From the NCBI RefSeq assembly GCF_032854445.1, contig NC_088300.1, forward strand, positions 16,621,570-16,685,569: 64,000 bases of DNA, given 5' to 3'. The notes under the pieces were generated by a model. The model was not told the origin of the DNA, searched no databases, and was given only the letters and a program-made list of their open reading frames with translations. A program made the translations under genes and the position numbers. Source of the DNA: Liolophura sinensis. Its lineage: Eukaryota; Mollusca; Polyplacophora; Chitonida; Chitonidae. Below, one piece after another: positions 34,000 through 47,300 of the stretch. Position 1 is the stretch's first letter. Each line of letters opens with the position of its first letter.

Positions 34000-36780
34000 T
34001 GCAGAAATTAAGCTGACTGTAGGCCTAATTAGCTCGGCCTTTTCCCATGACAGAATCAGGCTCTATGTATCTGACCGACATATGCATCAGACTACTTGTT
34101 TCTGTGTTTTGAGCTTTGGTACGAGTACCACCAGACAGGAGTTCGCAATATAATATACTGATAATCATAAGTGTATGCAACCAATACAATAAAACAACAT
34201 ACCTCTAGGCCTACTGTGCTTATAGTCTTTGAACGCGTGTTATGCTGTTTACTTTTCTATTGACGTCTTACATCAACACCTGTTACCAACGGTGACCGAC
34301 TTTTTCACAGGGAATCCACAGATGTGAAATCTAAAGTGGCAGTAGACCATAAACAGTGTGCACAAATATGCATGTAGATGTATGTATTAAAAGACAGCAG
34401 TGTTCATTGCTAGTAGTCAGGTAGCTTGACATGCCGCACAGCTGTTGGATATAAACTCTCCACACATTCGGAATGCAAAACTAACCAGCTGCATGATTTG
34501 AATCCACACAAACGGAATTACGGTTGGTAAAGTAGTTTTCTATCTGAATATTGCGCAGAGGTTCTCTGTAATACATCTACTTTGGTTTATCAAGGGGGAC
34601 AACTGCGTATGTTGCCGAAAATAGCGAATCCCAGGAGAATTAAATGTCCACACTCCTCAAATTCAAATGGCGACATGACAGCATGTCGGAGCCGCTCCAG
34701 TGGTTGTCCGGAAAAAGCTGTGAGTAAAAGATAACAGACAAGGGGTTTTAAACGTACAGCTCACTGGCTCACTACCGCTTGATAGAAGCAGAGACGTGGT
34801 CGAAAACTACAATATACTACGGGTTTGGCAGTTATTCGGAAATCCGAGGGAGTTAGAAATCAAATTTCTGCGACCATGTGCTATGCGTTGGTGAACAGCT
34901 GAAGGATTGGCGAAGATGTTCAGTGGACGGTGACAAGTCACAAGCTTGTCACACCTCTTGTCAACGCTCAGGCGGGACAGGTATGTACTAAGACGGCCAG
35001 GTGTCACTACAATAGACAGGTAACAACTGGTTGATTACCGATCAGCAAGCGTGTCGGTTTAACCTTTACGGAATGTCTAGAAATAGTCATCACGGACCAC
35101 AGACACAGCAGTCCGTTGGGTGTGCGAGGATGAGGAAGGATCTAGGTAGATGGACTGGGTTACCTGGCCGCGCATACCTGTAGCATGACAAACAAGCTCA
35201 TAATATACTGCACTACCGGTAAAGTATCTTATCCACTAACGAGTACTAGTAGCATACTTGCACCCACAATTTAGGACCTTACTGTCTTTGTAGGGCCATA
35301 TGTATACTGTGTAGGCCTATTCTTCTTATCCCTGTATACCGATAGGCCAACCATGTACTATAATGCATGTACATGTATAAATAATATGAGTGCATGCAAG
35401 TATATTATATCAGGCCAGCTCTATAGAACTCTGTGACTACGTAAAAACATGTTAGCACTTGAGGGTTCAAAATGACATACATCTATTTATTTATGCTTGG
35501 TTTGCACCATTGATATGTGTAATTAAGTCATTAATAAAACCACAGTCTAGCCATATTTTATTTATCTATTCTTGCTTGGTTAAGTGATAACCTAAACACA
35601 GCCCTTGTACTGACTAATGAAAGAACTTAATAAGCAAAGAATGTTATACATGAATCACAAGTTTTAATTCATAATTCAAATATTTATTTCAGCTGAGCTG
35701 GTAGCTGGATACAGTGTACTGTAAACACCATTTTTGCAATTATGCTGACGTGATTGACAGCTGAGCTATTTGCCTTTAAAACTGCCTGATTTTTTGGAGG
35801 AACATTCTACTGTCCATGGTCAGTCCTCATTACAATACTTACTTCATTGCTTTGCCTTTATCATGGACAAAACAATACATGTGAGATGTTAGTCAGCTGT
35901 GAGTGGAACTGAAGTACAGCAGGGATAATGCAACAAATAACCTTAATGTAAATAGCAACAGACTGTTTCAGAACTACTGTCGAAAATTAGAAGGCTGTAG
36001 CCCCATCCAAAAAGGCTAGTTTTTATAGTTCTGACTTGACCAAGTGTGATATTGCTTTTGTTCTGATACCCTGGCAAATAACTGGCTGGAAAATGTCTAT
36101 AGATGTGGTGAACAGTGTGAAAAAGATGAATTTCAAAACATAGGCCTGCAACAGCGGATCTTTGCCGTGACAAGTAAGCTGAGTGACAAGGACCAGTGAC
36201 TTAGCTGTGGAAAAGTCAGGCTGTTTTAAGACAAGGAGCTGCACTGTAAATCATGCCAGCAAAAGGTCAGAGTGTGTCAGAGAAGGGGAATTCCCATCTG
36301 GACATAGTAGAGAGTGTCTGATTGGCTTAAACAGCCACATGACCTTACCCTACCACATTTATTTCAGTACACTTTTGGATAACGTCATGATCATTTCATG
36401 TATGATGTTACTGTTGGTTTGAAAGTAAAACTGAAACTTCACGATATAAATTTATTATAAGTGCTTACACATGAATAACATATGCCTGCCAGCACATTAG
36501 TATGTGCCTCTGCGAATACATGAGTCAGTAGACATAGCTTCCTGCTTTGAGGTTTCAGTTACACTTATCAGCATTATCTCTGATAAGCTATCAGATGTCA
36601 ACCCTGGTTTATAAGTACTCATATTGACAATGGTATTACTATGGATTGTAACTTCTCTTGGTTACATAACAGATGAGACAGATTGATAACTGATAGTATC
36701 ATGGTACAAGTGCGTGAATTGATTGATAGCAATGATAAGATGATTTCATCTTTGTGTCAGTGCACTGTATCTTTGCTCTG
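34000..36780. other. gene-poor stretch, nothing firm
   Basis: No protein-coding exon was recognised. A segment at about 34620-34721 (ending aaaaagctgtgagtaaaag, donor-like) could be a leader exon for the plus-strand Rab gene, but there is no direct support. Confidence 0.35.
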
Positions 36781-36798
36781 ATTCTTCAGTTCTTTGAG

Positions 36799-37074
36799 TG
36801 GGGCCTCCGTGGCTCAGTTGGTTAGCATGCTAGCGCAGCATTATGATGCAGGAACCTCTCACCAATGCGGTCGCTGTGAGTTCAAGTCCAGCTCATGCTG
36901 GTTTCCTTTCCGGCCGTATGTGGGAAGGTCTGCCAGCAACCTGCAGATTGGCCATGGGTTTCCCCCGGGCTCTGCCCGATTTCCGCCCACTATAATGCTG
37001 GTCGCTGTCGTATAAGTGAAATATTCAGTGGGTACGGCCTTAAACACCAATCCAATAAATAAGTAAATAAATAA
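36799..37074 (+). mobile_element. tRNA-derived SINE, family B, full length (reference copy)
   Basis: The tRNA-like head ggcctccgtggctcagttgg holds the A box (TGGCTCAGTTGG). A B-box-like block (gtgagttcaagtcc) lies about 65 bp on. The body contains ctggtttcctttccggccgt, ggaaggtctgccagcaacct, tcccccgggctctgccc, cactataatgctggtcgctg and cgtataagtgaaatattc. The tail is (AAATAAGT)n-like. This is the most abundant repeat in the window. Confidence 0.85.
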
Positions 37075-38189
37075 ACTAGTTTTTTGAAGGTGTGGGTTGC
37101 AGCCGCACAGTTAAAATGCCATCATTGACCTTGACCGTCCTTATTGGTGTATATGTACAAGTGTGTGAGGCATTTATTATATGACGTTTATTTGTGTCTG
37201 GGGATGCACTCTTTGGGATAAAATTTAAGCTCATTTACAGCATATAGGGCTATTTATGTAGTCTCACAAGAATTGTGTTGGAGATCTGTTGTTAGTTTAC
37301 TGCTGTAGTAGGAGTGAAATATTTGTCAATATGGTGTTGGATACCAATCAGTCCATCTCACTCAGCTTTGTAAATAAAAGAATCCGAGGACAGTGCCCTG
37401 TGGCTACTGCTGTAGTACATGTAGGTGATGTTTAACCGTCAAGCTTTGGTGTCAATGAGTACAGTTCAGATGCCTGAGGGAATGTCAGGTACATGGCAGG
37501 GAACAGCGTCCAGGGTCAAACTGAAGTCAAAAGGATGGAACATTGTGAGAAACATGATGGTAGTTTATAGGGTATGTGTTGTATCTTAAACGTAGTTACA
37601 AGTAAATAGTAGGATGGGAGAAGCAAATGGGGGTGGTTGGATATGCCAACACATGTAATTGGACACCAGTTATGATAAGTAAGTCGTGAGCAATGGCCTA
37701 GTAATCATACAGTATGACCTTAGAGTTTCACAAAAATGTTTCAACAGGATGTGGAAGCAGAGGCAAAGAGAATATAATAAAAAAAAAATATATTTAATGT
37801 ATTAAGCTGTACAGACTTACGTTAATTTACATTTCTTGAGGATTATGTGAAAGAAAAAAAATACAATTCCTCTCTAATAAAAGATATTTCTATAATATAT
37901 AAAGATGTCTCTATGCAAACTTAGTTATGCAAGATTCTGTCATGTAAGTATTGACATAATCTTGTGTGTGATTAGTAATTTCCAGTAAAGTATTGTACTC
38001 TGTTAACTCTTCTATAAATTATATAGTTTGACCAGCCTTTAGTAGTGGTGTGGAAAAGGAGGGCCCAGGAATTTATGAGTAGTATATGTAAGCTTCTCAG
38101 TTGCCGCCATTTTCTGTTTTTGTTGACCTGGGTGACACCTTTTTACTTATTGTGGGTGCAAAGGTCTTGTCATAGCCATTTCTTACTTT

Positions 38190-39260
38190 GGTTCACAGGT
38201 GCAGTTTATATCTCAGTAGTCACATATTCTGGCTGTATCTTAGTTTGGGTCAGTGGTGCAGTTTATATCTCAGTGGTCACGTGTTCTAGGTGTATCTTAG
38301 TTTGGTTTATTGGTGCAGTTTATATCTCTGTAGTCACATGTTCTGGGTGTATGTTAGTTTGGTTCTGTGGTGCAGTTTATATCTCAGTAGTCCCATATTC
38401 TGGCTGTATTTTAGTTTGGTTTATGGGTGCAGTTTATATCTCAGTAGTCATTTGTTCTGGCTGTATTTTAGTTTGGTTTATGGGTGCAGTTTATATCTCA
38501 GTAGTCACTCCCCCTGGCTGTATATAGCTGGAGTCAGAGGAGCAGTCGTATCTCAGTCACTTGTTCTGGGTGTACCTTTTAGTTTGGTCAGTGGTGCACT
38601 TTATATCTCAGTAGTCACATGTTGTATCTTAGTTTGGTTTATTGGTGCAGTTTATATCTTAGTAGTCACATGTTCTGGCTGTTTTTTAGTTTGGTTTATG
38701 GGTGCAGTTTATATCTCAGTAGTCATTTGTTCTGGCTGTATTTTAGTTTGGTTTATCGGTGCAGTTTATATCTCAGTAGTCACTCCCCCTGGCTGTATAA
38801 AGCTGGAGTCAGAGGAGCATTTGTATCTCATTCACTTGTTCTGGGTGTATCTTAGTTTGGGTCAGTGGTGCAGTTTATAGCTTAGTAGTCACATGTTCTA
38901 GGTGTATCTTAGTTTAGTTTTTTGGTGCAGTTTATATCTCAGTAGTAAAATGTACTGGGTGTATCTCAGTTTGGTTCTGTGGTGCAGTTTATATCTCAGT
39001 AGTCACTAGTTCTCATTGTAGCTAGCTTGAGTCAGTGGCACAGTTATATCTCAGTAGTCACAAGTTCTGGCTGTATCTTAGTTTGGGTCAGTAGTACAGT
39101 TGCAGTTATAGGTGTCTCAGTAGCTGTATCTTGGTTCTACTTTTACATGTATATTAACTTGGGTCAGTGGTGCAGTTATGTCTCAATCACAGCTGTGTGG
39201 CTCTATCTTAGTTTGGGTCAATAGTACAACTATATCTCAGCAGTTCCTTGCCCAGGCCAC
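38190..39260 (+). repeat. 57-bp minisatellite with higher-order structure
   Basis: About 15 to 17 units of 57 bp with the core tggtgcagtttatatctcag, then tagtcac, ttctgg, tgta and ttagtttggt. Because 57 is a multiple of 3, one frame stays open over many units, with a 19-residue period of the type GAVYISVVTCSGCILVWFI. A variant block (ccccctggctgtata, agctggagtcagaggagca) recurs about 274 bp apart (about 38506 and 38780), showing a higher-order unit. The open frames (38045-38527, 38290-38880) come from the repeat and are not called as genes. Confidence 0.9.
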
Positions 39261-39611
39261 ATCTTAGTTCAGGTTAAATATTCTTGAGTAGGCCTATGGC
39301 GTAAAACACTATTCAAATAAATAAGGATATAGTTCAGGTTTATGGTTGAGTCCTCTGTTGGCGTTTGGAAGGACTTGAACTGATGTGGTGATGTTACATT
39401 TTTGTCAGCTGACCTGCCACCTCAAAACAAGGAAGTCCTTTAAAATTTATTGAGCATAAGTGTTATTACATTGTCAAGAGCAAGAGATGCATGCATTATA
39501 CATATACGTATATATATTCCTATTATTATCAAATTGAAAGATTACCACGAAGCAAGGTGTAGATGAATTGTATACATAACAAGTAAGTGCGTCGTAAAGT
39601 AAGTTTACATG

Positions 39612-39725
39612 TTAAGCCAGCAACCTGCTAATGGTCGTGGGTTTCCCCGTGGGCTCTTCCAGGTTTCCTCCGACCATAATGCTGACCACCATCGTAAGTG
39701 AAAAATACCAATCCAGTAAATAAAT
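39612..39725 (+). mobile_element. SINE family B 3' fragment
   Basis: gccagcaacctgctaatggt, cgtgggtttccccgtgggct, accataatgctgaccacc, AAATA tail. A shorter trace lies at 39270-39325. Confidence 0.7.
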
Positions 39726-40049
39726 ACATGTTAAGGTTCATGTTTGTGTTGAGTATGGGTTTCTTTGTAGATGTCTTTACTTCATTCGTAACAGTCAAAA
39801 CAGTTTTACATTATGCTGTATCGTGATTTTGTGCGGTAAATTTTGTCACAAAGTGTATCTGTAACAAATCTCACAGAATCTGAATGGTTGTCCATCAGTA
39901 TTATTATTGGGGCATACTCTTATTTCTGTTTAATACTGCATTTTGCAATATGAGCAAGTATGCATGTAGGTATCTTGCAAAATGATTGCCTAAAGAGTGT
40001 GCTCATTCATAGGCACAAGGAGGACATCAACTTTCAAACTGGTTAAATC

Positions 40050-40260
40050 TGTATACCCTAATTCCTCAATATTTTCTCATATGAAAGAAAAACTTTCAGT
40101 GGAGTTTATGCATATTTTTAAACTACATTGGTGTGATTTGCCAATTTCAGAGCTGCACATAAAGTATGATTTTATCAGTCTACCCCCAGTATTGCCTTTA
40201 GAATATGCTCAATAAACACCTTGCAAACCTGCGAAAAGGTTAAAGAATTACAGTACGTCA
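40050..40260. mobile_element. MITE family 1 copy
   Basis: The left end (taccctaattcctcaatatt) and the right end (cgaaaaggttaaagaattac) are inverted repeats of the family 1 type. The body has aactttcagtggagtttatg, shared in reverse at about 57945-58003. Confidence 0.6.
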
Positions 40261-40963
40261 CATACAGCCCCTGTTTGGTCATAGGGGATGCAGATTTGGG
40301 GGCAGACATGTCTTAGATACTAAGGCCTTTGCCATGATTTCTGCCCACAATAGGTCAAACCTGCCTGCAGCCATTGTAATATGGTGATTTTTCCTCTCAC
40401 TGAATGCCAACATTGTCTAGGCATGGCCATACTAATCTAATTCATCCGCACCACTGAATAGGCATCAGATATGGAAACTCCCAAGTGGGCTGTATGATCT
40501 TAATTAGATTGAATAACCTATAAAATTTGCGTGGACTTGTTGTAATCTAGTGCATGCTGGTCTACATTTCCATCCCAGTCTCACATTTTATGACAAATGT
40601 TGGTATATTGATGTTTCATGAAAATAATAGTGTTAGATGCAGCAGACAGGATTAGAAAAAATAGGGTATATAGATACATGCACCAGTGCACCTAAATATT
40701 TGGCTGTGCATGTAGAAAATTCACTCTGCTGCCAATTTTGATAGATATTATTAATTTTCCACTGATATATACATGCTTGACATAAACCAAGAATGCAGCG
40801 TCTGTATCCAAGGTTGCAGGAATGATCTATATAAATTTCTTAATTTTCCTTGCATAGATTTGTCCAAAATGTGGGATGGTACTTATAGATTTAAGCACAA
40901 GTAGATTCACTACATGTTTTTCATGTGTACTGTATGTCCCAGATTGTACAGCAGAGTGACCCA

Positions 40964-41178
40964 GGAGCCTCTCACCAATCCGATTGCTGTGAGTTCAAAT
41001 CCACCTCAGGCTGGTTTCCTCCCAGGTCACATGTAAGGTAGGTCTACCAGCCAGCTGCGGATGATTGTGGGTTTGCTCCGGGTGCCACCTGGCTTACTCC
41101 CACCATGGTGCTGGGTGCCACCAAATATTTTTAAGTACAGCATGAAACATGAAACTCTAGTCGAAGGCTGGTAAATAA
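40964..41178 (+). mobile_element. SINE family B, headless copy
   Basis: Starts gacccaggagcctctcacca, then tgctgtgagttcaaatcc, and runs to an AAATA tail. It ends about 90 bp before the Rab gene's 5' UTR exon. Confidence 0.7.
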
Positions 41179-41314
41179 ATAGAACTTACCTATGTAAGAC
41201 ACACATCGTTGTGATACAGGCTGCAATATGCCAAAGCTCTAAAAATATAATTTATTTTGTTCCATTTCAGGTAATACATGAATGTGTAGCAGTTTTCACT
41301 AGCCCCTCCCCAAG

Positions 41315-44300
41315 ATGTCGCGTCGCTACGATATCTTAATGCGGCTGCTTTTGGTGGGCGATACGGGTGTTGGGAAGACCTGTCTGCTGTGTCGCTACGC
41401 CAATGATGAATTTTTTGATACTCACATATCCACCATAGGTTAGTTTGTGACTGGTTTGCGAAAATTGTACAATGTTCAGTTGATCTATTTTTTAATGTGC
41501 TATAAATATTTAACCTGTTGAGGGCAATGGATATTTTCTACTTTGTTCACATAAAAGTTGTGTCTATATGCTTTAAGGTAGTAATGACATGAAATGGTGT
41601 TCATGATTTTGGAGGTTCAGGCTATGTGAAAATACACTTTTTAAGGATAGCTCTGGGTTGAAAATTTATGGGGATATTGGCAATGAGTGTAGTTTGCTAC
41701 CTTTGTAAATTGGAGTTGATAGCCCCATCCATATGGTGACCACCTTGGAATTTGTTACTGACTACATATTCAATGCTTACATGGCTCTCAACTCTGTGAT
41801 GACTTACTTCAGAGTTGTCTAGAGGAATTGACAGATGCAGTAAATTTTCTATTCGCATACAAAGTTCATATCAGTATTGGTGGTACTTTTCAGTATGGTT
41901 ATTGGTGTTAAACACAACACCCAAGAATTTTCCACCTGTACAGTGGTGGTCAGTTTAATGAGTGAAGAAAACTGCCTGAACTAACATTAAAGTTAATGGA
42001 TGTCTGGAAGTTTGCTTGTATACCCTAATTCCTCTAAAATTTGGGACAGATATTAGTAGTGTTGAAAGTGTTACATTTCTTTACCAGCCTTTCGGACAAG
42101 TAAAGATATGTGTATGTTGTTCATTAGATGGTCAAACCATGTGAGAAAAAAGAAACTCAATATTCCTGCCATAATTACATAATATATTGGCTAAAATGAC
42201 AGACCAGAAATTTAGAAGAAGTAGGGTATATAAATATACAAGGCCACTTACACACTCCACATTGCATCATTGGGCAGTCTACGAGACAAATTTGAAATTG
42301 TTAGGATTTAATAAATTGTATAACCTTCCATTTAGCAGACATTCAGATTTTTTGAGGTGTGTATGTATGTTGCTTGCGAAAGGTCAGTGGATTACCTCAG
42401 GCGCTTTAATTTTCTCCCATCCACAGAACTGGTCGCTCGTATCTAAAGTGAAAACTTCTTGAGTATGGTATTCAACAACCACCAAATGGAGAAATAAATC
42501 TGATATAACTTCATAATGCATATGCTTTGCTTAATGAGACATCTATATCTTCCAAGTTTGGGAGAATCTGAAAAATTGGTGGTGGAATGGTGGATTAATA
42601 TATCACCATACTGACATTGTGTTACTGAGTCGTTGTCATTAGTGATGGAACTTGGTGGTGATGGTTTGTATGCAATTTTAAATTTTTTATTTGCAGGTAT
42701 CGATTTTAAAATGAAAACAGTGGCTGTGGATGGCAGAACAGTGAAGGTTCAAATATGGTATGTGGTGAAACCTTGCTAGATGCAGCGTAACAATTTGCTG
42801 TTATTTCTATACCAATATTTACATGTACATAACATGTAGAGAAATGCAGTAGCAATTACGAAGTGTTGTTTGTATCAAATAATGTACAGGTGGTGAAATC
42901 AGCTTTCAGAGTCCTGCATCTTCCATCTTAACAGTGGTCAGAAGAAACGTTAGCATAATATATAGATTTTGTTCTTAAGGATGGAAATAGCTTTTGTTTG
43001 TTAGATAAAATTCTACCATGGTCCCATTGGAACATGCTTTTGTTAATCACATTGCTTGCATTCATTGTTTTAAGAATAAGCCACTGTTCTACGGAACTTC
43101 ATCCCTTCTTGATTCTGAACCCATTTCCGATGGGTTTGATGTACAATTGATCAAGGTTAAATGCAGATTTGTTAGTGATTATTCTACAAAGTACTGGCTT
43201 AGCTTATGTTGTACCCCAAGAATCAGCCTCGGCCACCAATAACGCAGAAAGCAGTGTTAAAGAAGATATTAAGGGTGGTATGTTAAAAAGTAGTGCATGT
43301 ATTAAGCTCAGGTTTTGCACACATGTAGAGAAACAAGGGTGATGTTCCGAGATTGACGAACCGTGTGCCTATTAATTACTGTAAATTACAAAATTCATGA
43401 CTTGTTGTATTGTGTATTAGAATAAATTTTATAGTAAATATTAGGAGTGGTACAGTATCTCCAAAAGTACTGCATGTATTAAGCTCAGGTTTTGCACACA
43501 TGTAGAGCACAATAAAACAAGGGTGATGTTCCGAGATTGACGAACCGTGTGCCTATTAATTACTGTAAATTACAAAATTCATGACTTGTTGTATTGTGTA
43601 TTAGAATAAATTTTATAGTAAATATTAGGAGTGGTACAGTATCTCCAAAAGTAGTGCATGTATTAAGCTCAGGTTTTGCACACATGTAGAGCACAATAAA
43701 ACAAGGGTGATGTTCCGAGATTGACGAACCGTGTGCCTATTAATTACTGTAAATTACAAAATTCATGACTTGTTGTATTGTGTATTAGAATAAATTTTGT
43801 AGTAAATATTAGGAGTGGTACAGTATCTCCAAAAGTAGTGCTTGTATTAAACTCAGGTTTTACACACATGTAGAGAAACAAGGGTGATGTTCCGAGATTG
43901 ACGAACCGTGTGCCTATTAATTACTGTAAATTACAAAATTCATGACTTGTTGTATTGTGTATTAGAATAAATTTTATAGTAAATATTAGGAGTGGTACAG
44001 TATCTCCAAAAGTACTGCATGTATTAAGCAGAAGTTATTATGTACATATGGAAAAGGACAATGGCATGAGAGGGATGTTCCATTGTTGATTCTCGGTGTG
44101 CATATATATTACTGTCAGTTATCAACTTGTTGATCTAAGTACTGTATATAGACCTGGCGCAGTGTAATTTGGATTCACAGTCTTCCCGTACTAATGTAAA
44201 GAAGACCTCTTGATTTTGATCTTTCCTGTTCATTATTCACAGGGATACAGCAGGTCAGGAAAGATTTGAATCAATCACTAAGCAATTCTACAGAAGAGCT

Positions 44301-47300
44301 GAGGTATGTGTGAACTAGAAATTTCAATACCTACTGAAAAAACGTGTGTGGTACCTTCTGACATCTGTTCCTTCCATTAAACAGGGTGAGCACAGTCCTT
44401 GAAACTCCTTGAAAAATACAATTTCATTTTCAAGTACTTGAAAGTCCTTAACAAAGACAAATACTCCTGAAACTCCTTGAAAATCTTAGTTTGTCCCAAA
44501 CTTAAATATTGTTTGCTGACTGCCCAGTCTGTATATTGGGAGCTCGCAGATAATTTTCCCATAATCAGTGCTTCCGCTGGCACTTGCCATTGTCGCAAAT
44601 TCAGAACAATTTTTTGAAATGACGATAAAATTTAAAAAAATGATAATGTTTTTGGCGACAAATTTATTTACTTTAGAAAAAAATACAAACGTTATACAAA
44701 ATCTACCATGAGAGTTTTCTGGGGGTTTGAGCAGGTTTTCTCAATTTTTCTGATTAAAATAATCCACTTTTATTTCCAACGGCCTCATCTCGATGAAACA
44801 ACAACAACACAGTTGTATGGTGATTACTTGACAGAAATCTAAAAAGGGGGTTCAGCATTGTTGCAAGTTGACTTACATTAAATAACGCTAGAAATCATTA
44901 TTGAGAACGCTGGAGAATCATGTTTTTTTGGGAATGCCTTTCATCGCCAATTGTTGAAAAAAAAAAAAAAAAAAAAAAAATTATCAAGGGATACAAAACA
45001 AGGTAGACCTGTACTGAAGTTACCTTCCATGAAAAATTTAAACTTTTCCACTTAATAAACTCTTTTTTTTGGGACCCGAAGTAAATTAAATGTTGCAGAA
45101 TATGTGCCGTTACATAAATGTGTGCGCCGTCTGGATTTCTCCTGTCAGACTGTGTTACTCCAATGTATTGATCATAATGTTGCATTTAAATAAACTGAAT
45201 TTACAAATTAATTTTGTAACAAATTTTTCTGATAGAGGAAATTACATTTTACAAGGATCTTACAGAAAGTTTGAAAGAAGGATTGATTTTTTTTTCCAAA
45301 AACAAAGACATGCTTCCAAGCTTTGGTCCATTATTTTTAGGGCAATTGTTCTAAATGTAACATTTGATAAACTCCAGATATAGTTGGAAGAGACCAAAGT
45401 GATTCTAGCAGCTACATCAAGGCAGATAAAAACGAATTACAGAAGACCTACAAGAGTCATGGCCTCTAAGGAATTATGGCTAAAGAAAAATAGTATTTAC
45501 TACAAAATCTGATGAGTGGCTAAAGTTACTGAATAAAAAAATACTGACTGAGAGGAAGCCCTGCATAATGATATATGGCGTTCATTTTTTTTACTGAACC
45601 AAGGCCGGGTCATAGAATGTGTCGCATTACAGAGGTGAAGGGCAGATATTTCCTGCAAGAGCAAGTGTACTATTCAATATACATGCATGCAAATTAAAGC
45701 ATCTGTAATTCAGACTTAAAATATAGTCTATAATTTGCACCACGGTATGTTTTAAGTAGCCTTGAAAATGATAAACATCTCATGGAAAACGCTGTAAAAA
45801 CTCCTTGAATTTAATTTTCATATACCTGTACGAACCCTGTTAAAGGGATCACAATAGCTGTTTTACATTTTTCAGTAGTATGACTTGGGGGCCTCCGTGG
45901 TTGAGGGGATTAGCGCGCTAGAATAGCGCAAAGACCCTGTAGCCTCTTACTAATGCGGTCGCTGTGAAGTCGGGACCAGCTCATGCTGGCTTCCTCTCCG
46001 GCAGTATGAGGGAAGGTCTGCTAGCAACCTGCAGAGGGTCGTGGATTTGGCCTGGTTTCCTCCCACCATAATGAAGGCCACTGTCATATATTAAAGTGAA
46101 ATATTCTTGAGTACGGCGTAAAACAAAAATCAGATAAATTAAAAAAATATAATATGACTGAAAATGTTGACAGGGACAGACAGTCTTAATTATGATTTTC
46201 ATTTAGGAACATTTTGTTGTTAAACTACAGGTTTTTGATATGCAGTTTACGTGAATTACTCCACGGCGAACTTTGGAGATGGTGCTGGTGACTGGGACTG
46301 ATGACTCATCATTATGTGTGATATATGTCCTTGTTTGTGCCTGTAGATGTATATTAAAATGTGTTGCTATGGTTATTTTTCAGGGGATCCTGCTGGTGTT
46401 TGATATCACAAACAAAGCATCATTTGAAGGTGTGGGGAAGTGGATTACTTATATCAGAGAGGTGAGGCAGTGAGAAAATAGAGAAGCGAGCTACTGTTTG
46501 CATTGGTCTTGGGGGACCATGGTAACAATAGGCTGTTCAGGTGGTCTTACACGAAGGTCTTCAGAGCTCACTTTCAATCCAACAATATTGCAGGCATGTT
46601 TCATGAGAAAGGATGCTTTGATACCTTTTAGAGGTGCCCAGCTTACAGCATTTGTTAAAAAGCTCAATTGGTGGAGAATACTGTCTGATAAATTGAACTC
46701 CAATGTTTCAAAACCATTTCCAGTATTCAAGGTTACTGACTATGCAAATATTTATAAGGGACTTTAACACTATAATTTGTTATGTAAGGCATTACTTTCA
46801 GGCATCTTAATAAATCATAAATAAGGTAATCATAATCCAGGTTTAACGCATTTGTTGAAATTCTAGTGCAAATATATTTATTTTAATTAAACATGTGTAA
46901 CATCCTCTATAAAATTATTAAGACTTATTTATACCAAAAAGCGATCCCAAATATCTACCATAAAAAAAAATATTTTCAAGGGTCTTTTTCTCTTTAAGAA
47001 AAATTTTTAAAAGTATTGACCATGTACAACTAATTTTTTTGCATTCTTTCATGTGAACTTTATTTTTTTTTTTTTTCGTTTTTGTTTTTTGAGCCGTTTA
47101 CTCAAGGCTTTTAATGAGTCCTCTACTCATAAAACTGACCACTGTCATATGAATGAAATATATTTATGAGAATGTCATGTAATAATCAAAATCAAAAAAT
47201 ATGAGTGTGTTTTCCACTTACAAGTTCTCCCTGCATTATGACAAGGCACATGGAGTTTGCTTTAGAGGCCTTTAGTGTCATGTTCTAGCAAGTACAGAGG

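Noticed and set aside
36799-36880. tRNA gene
   Set aside because: A- and B-box-like motifs are present but no cloverleaf with paired acceptor stem forms; it is the head of a SINE. The same holds for 8055-8093, 12556-12610, 19106-19160 and 45888-45970.
38290-38880. 196-codon open frame of hydrophobic repeats
   Set aside because: It consists of 57-bp minisatellite units; no start context or flanking coding sequence.
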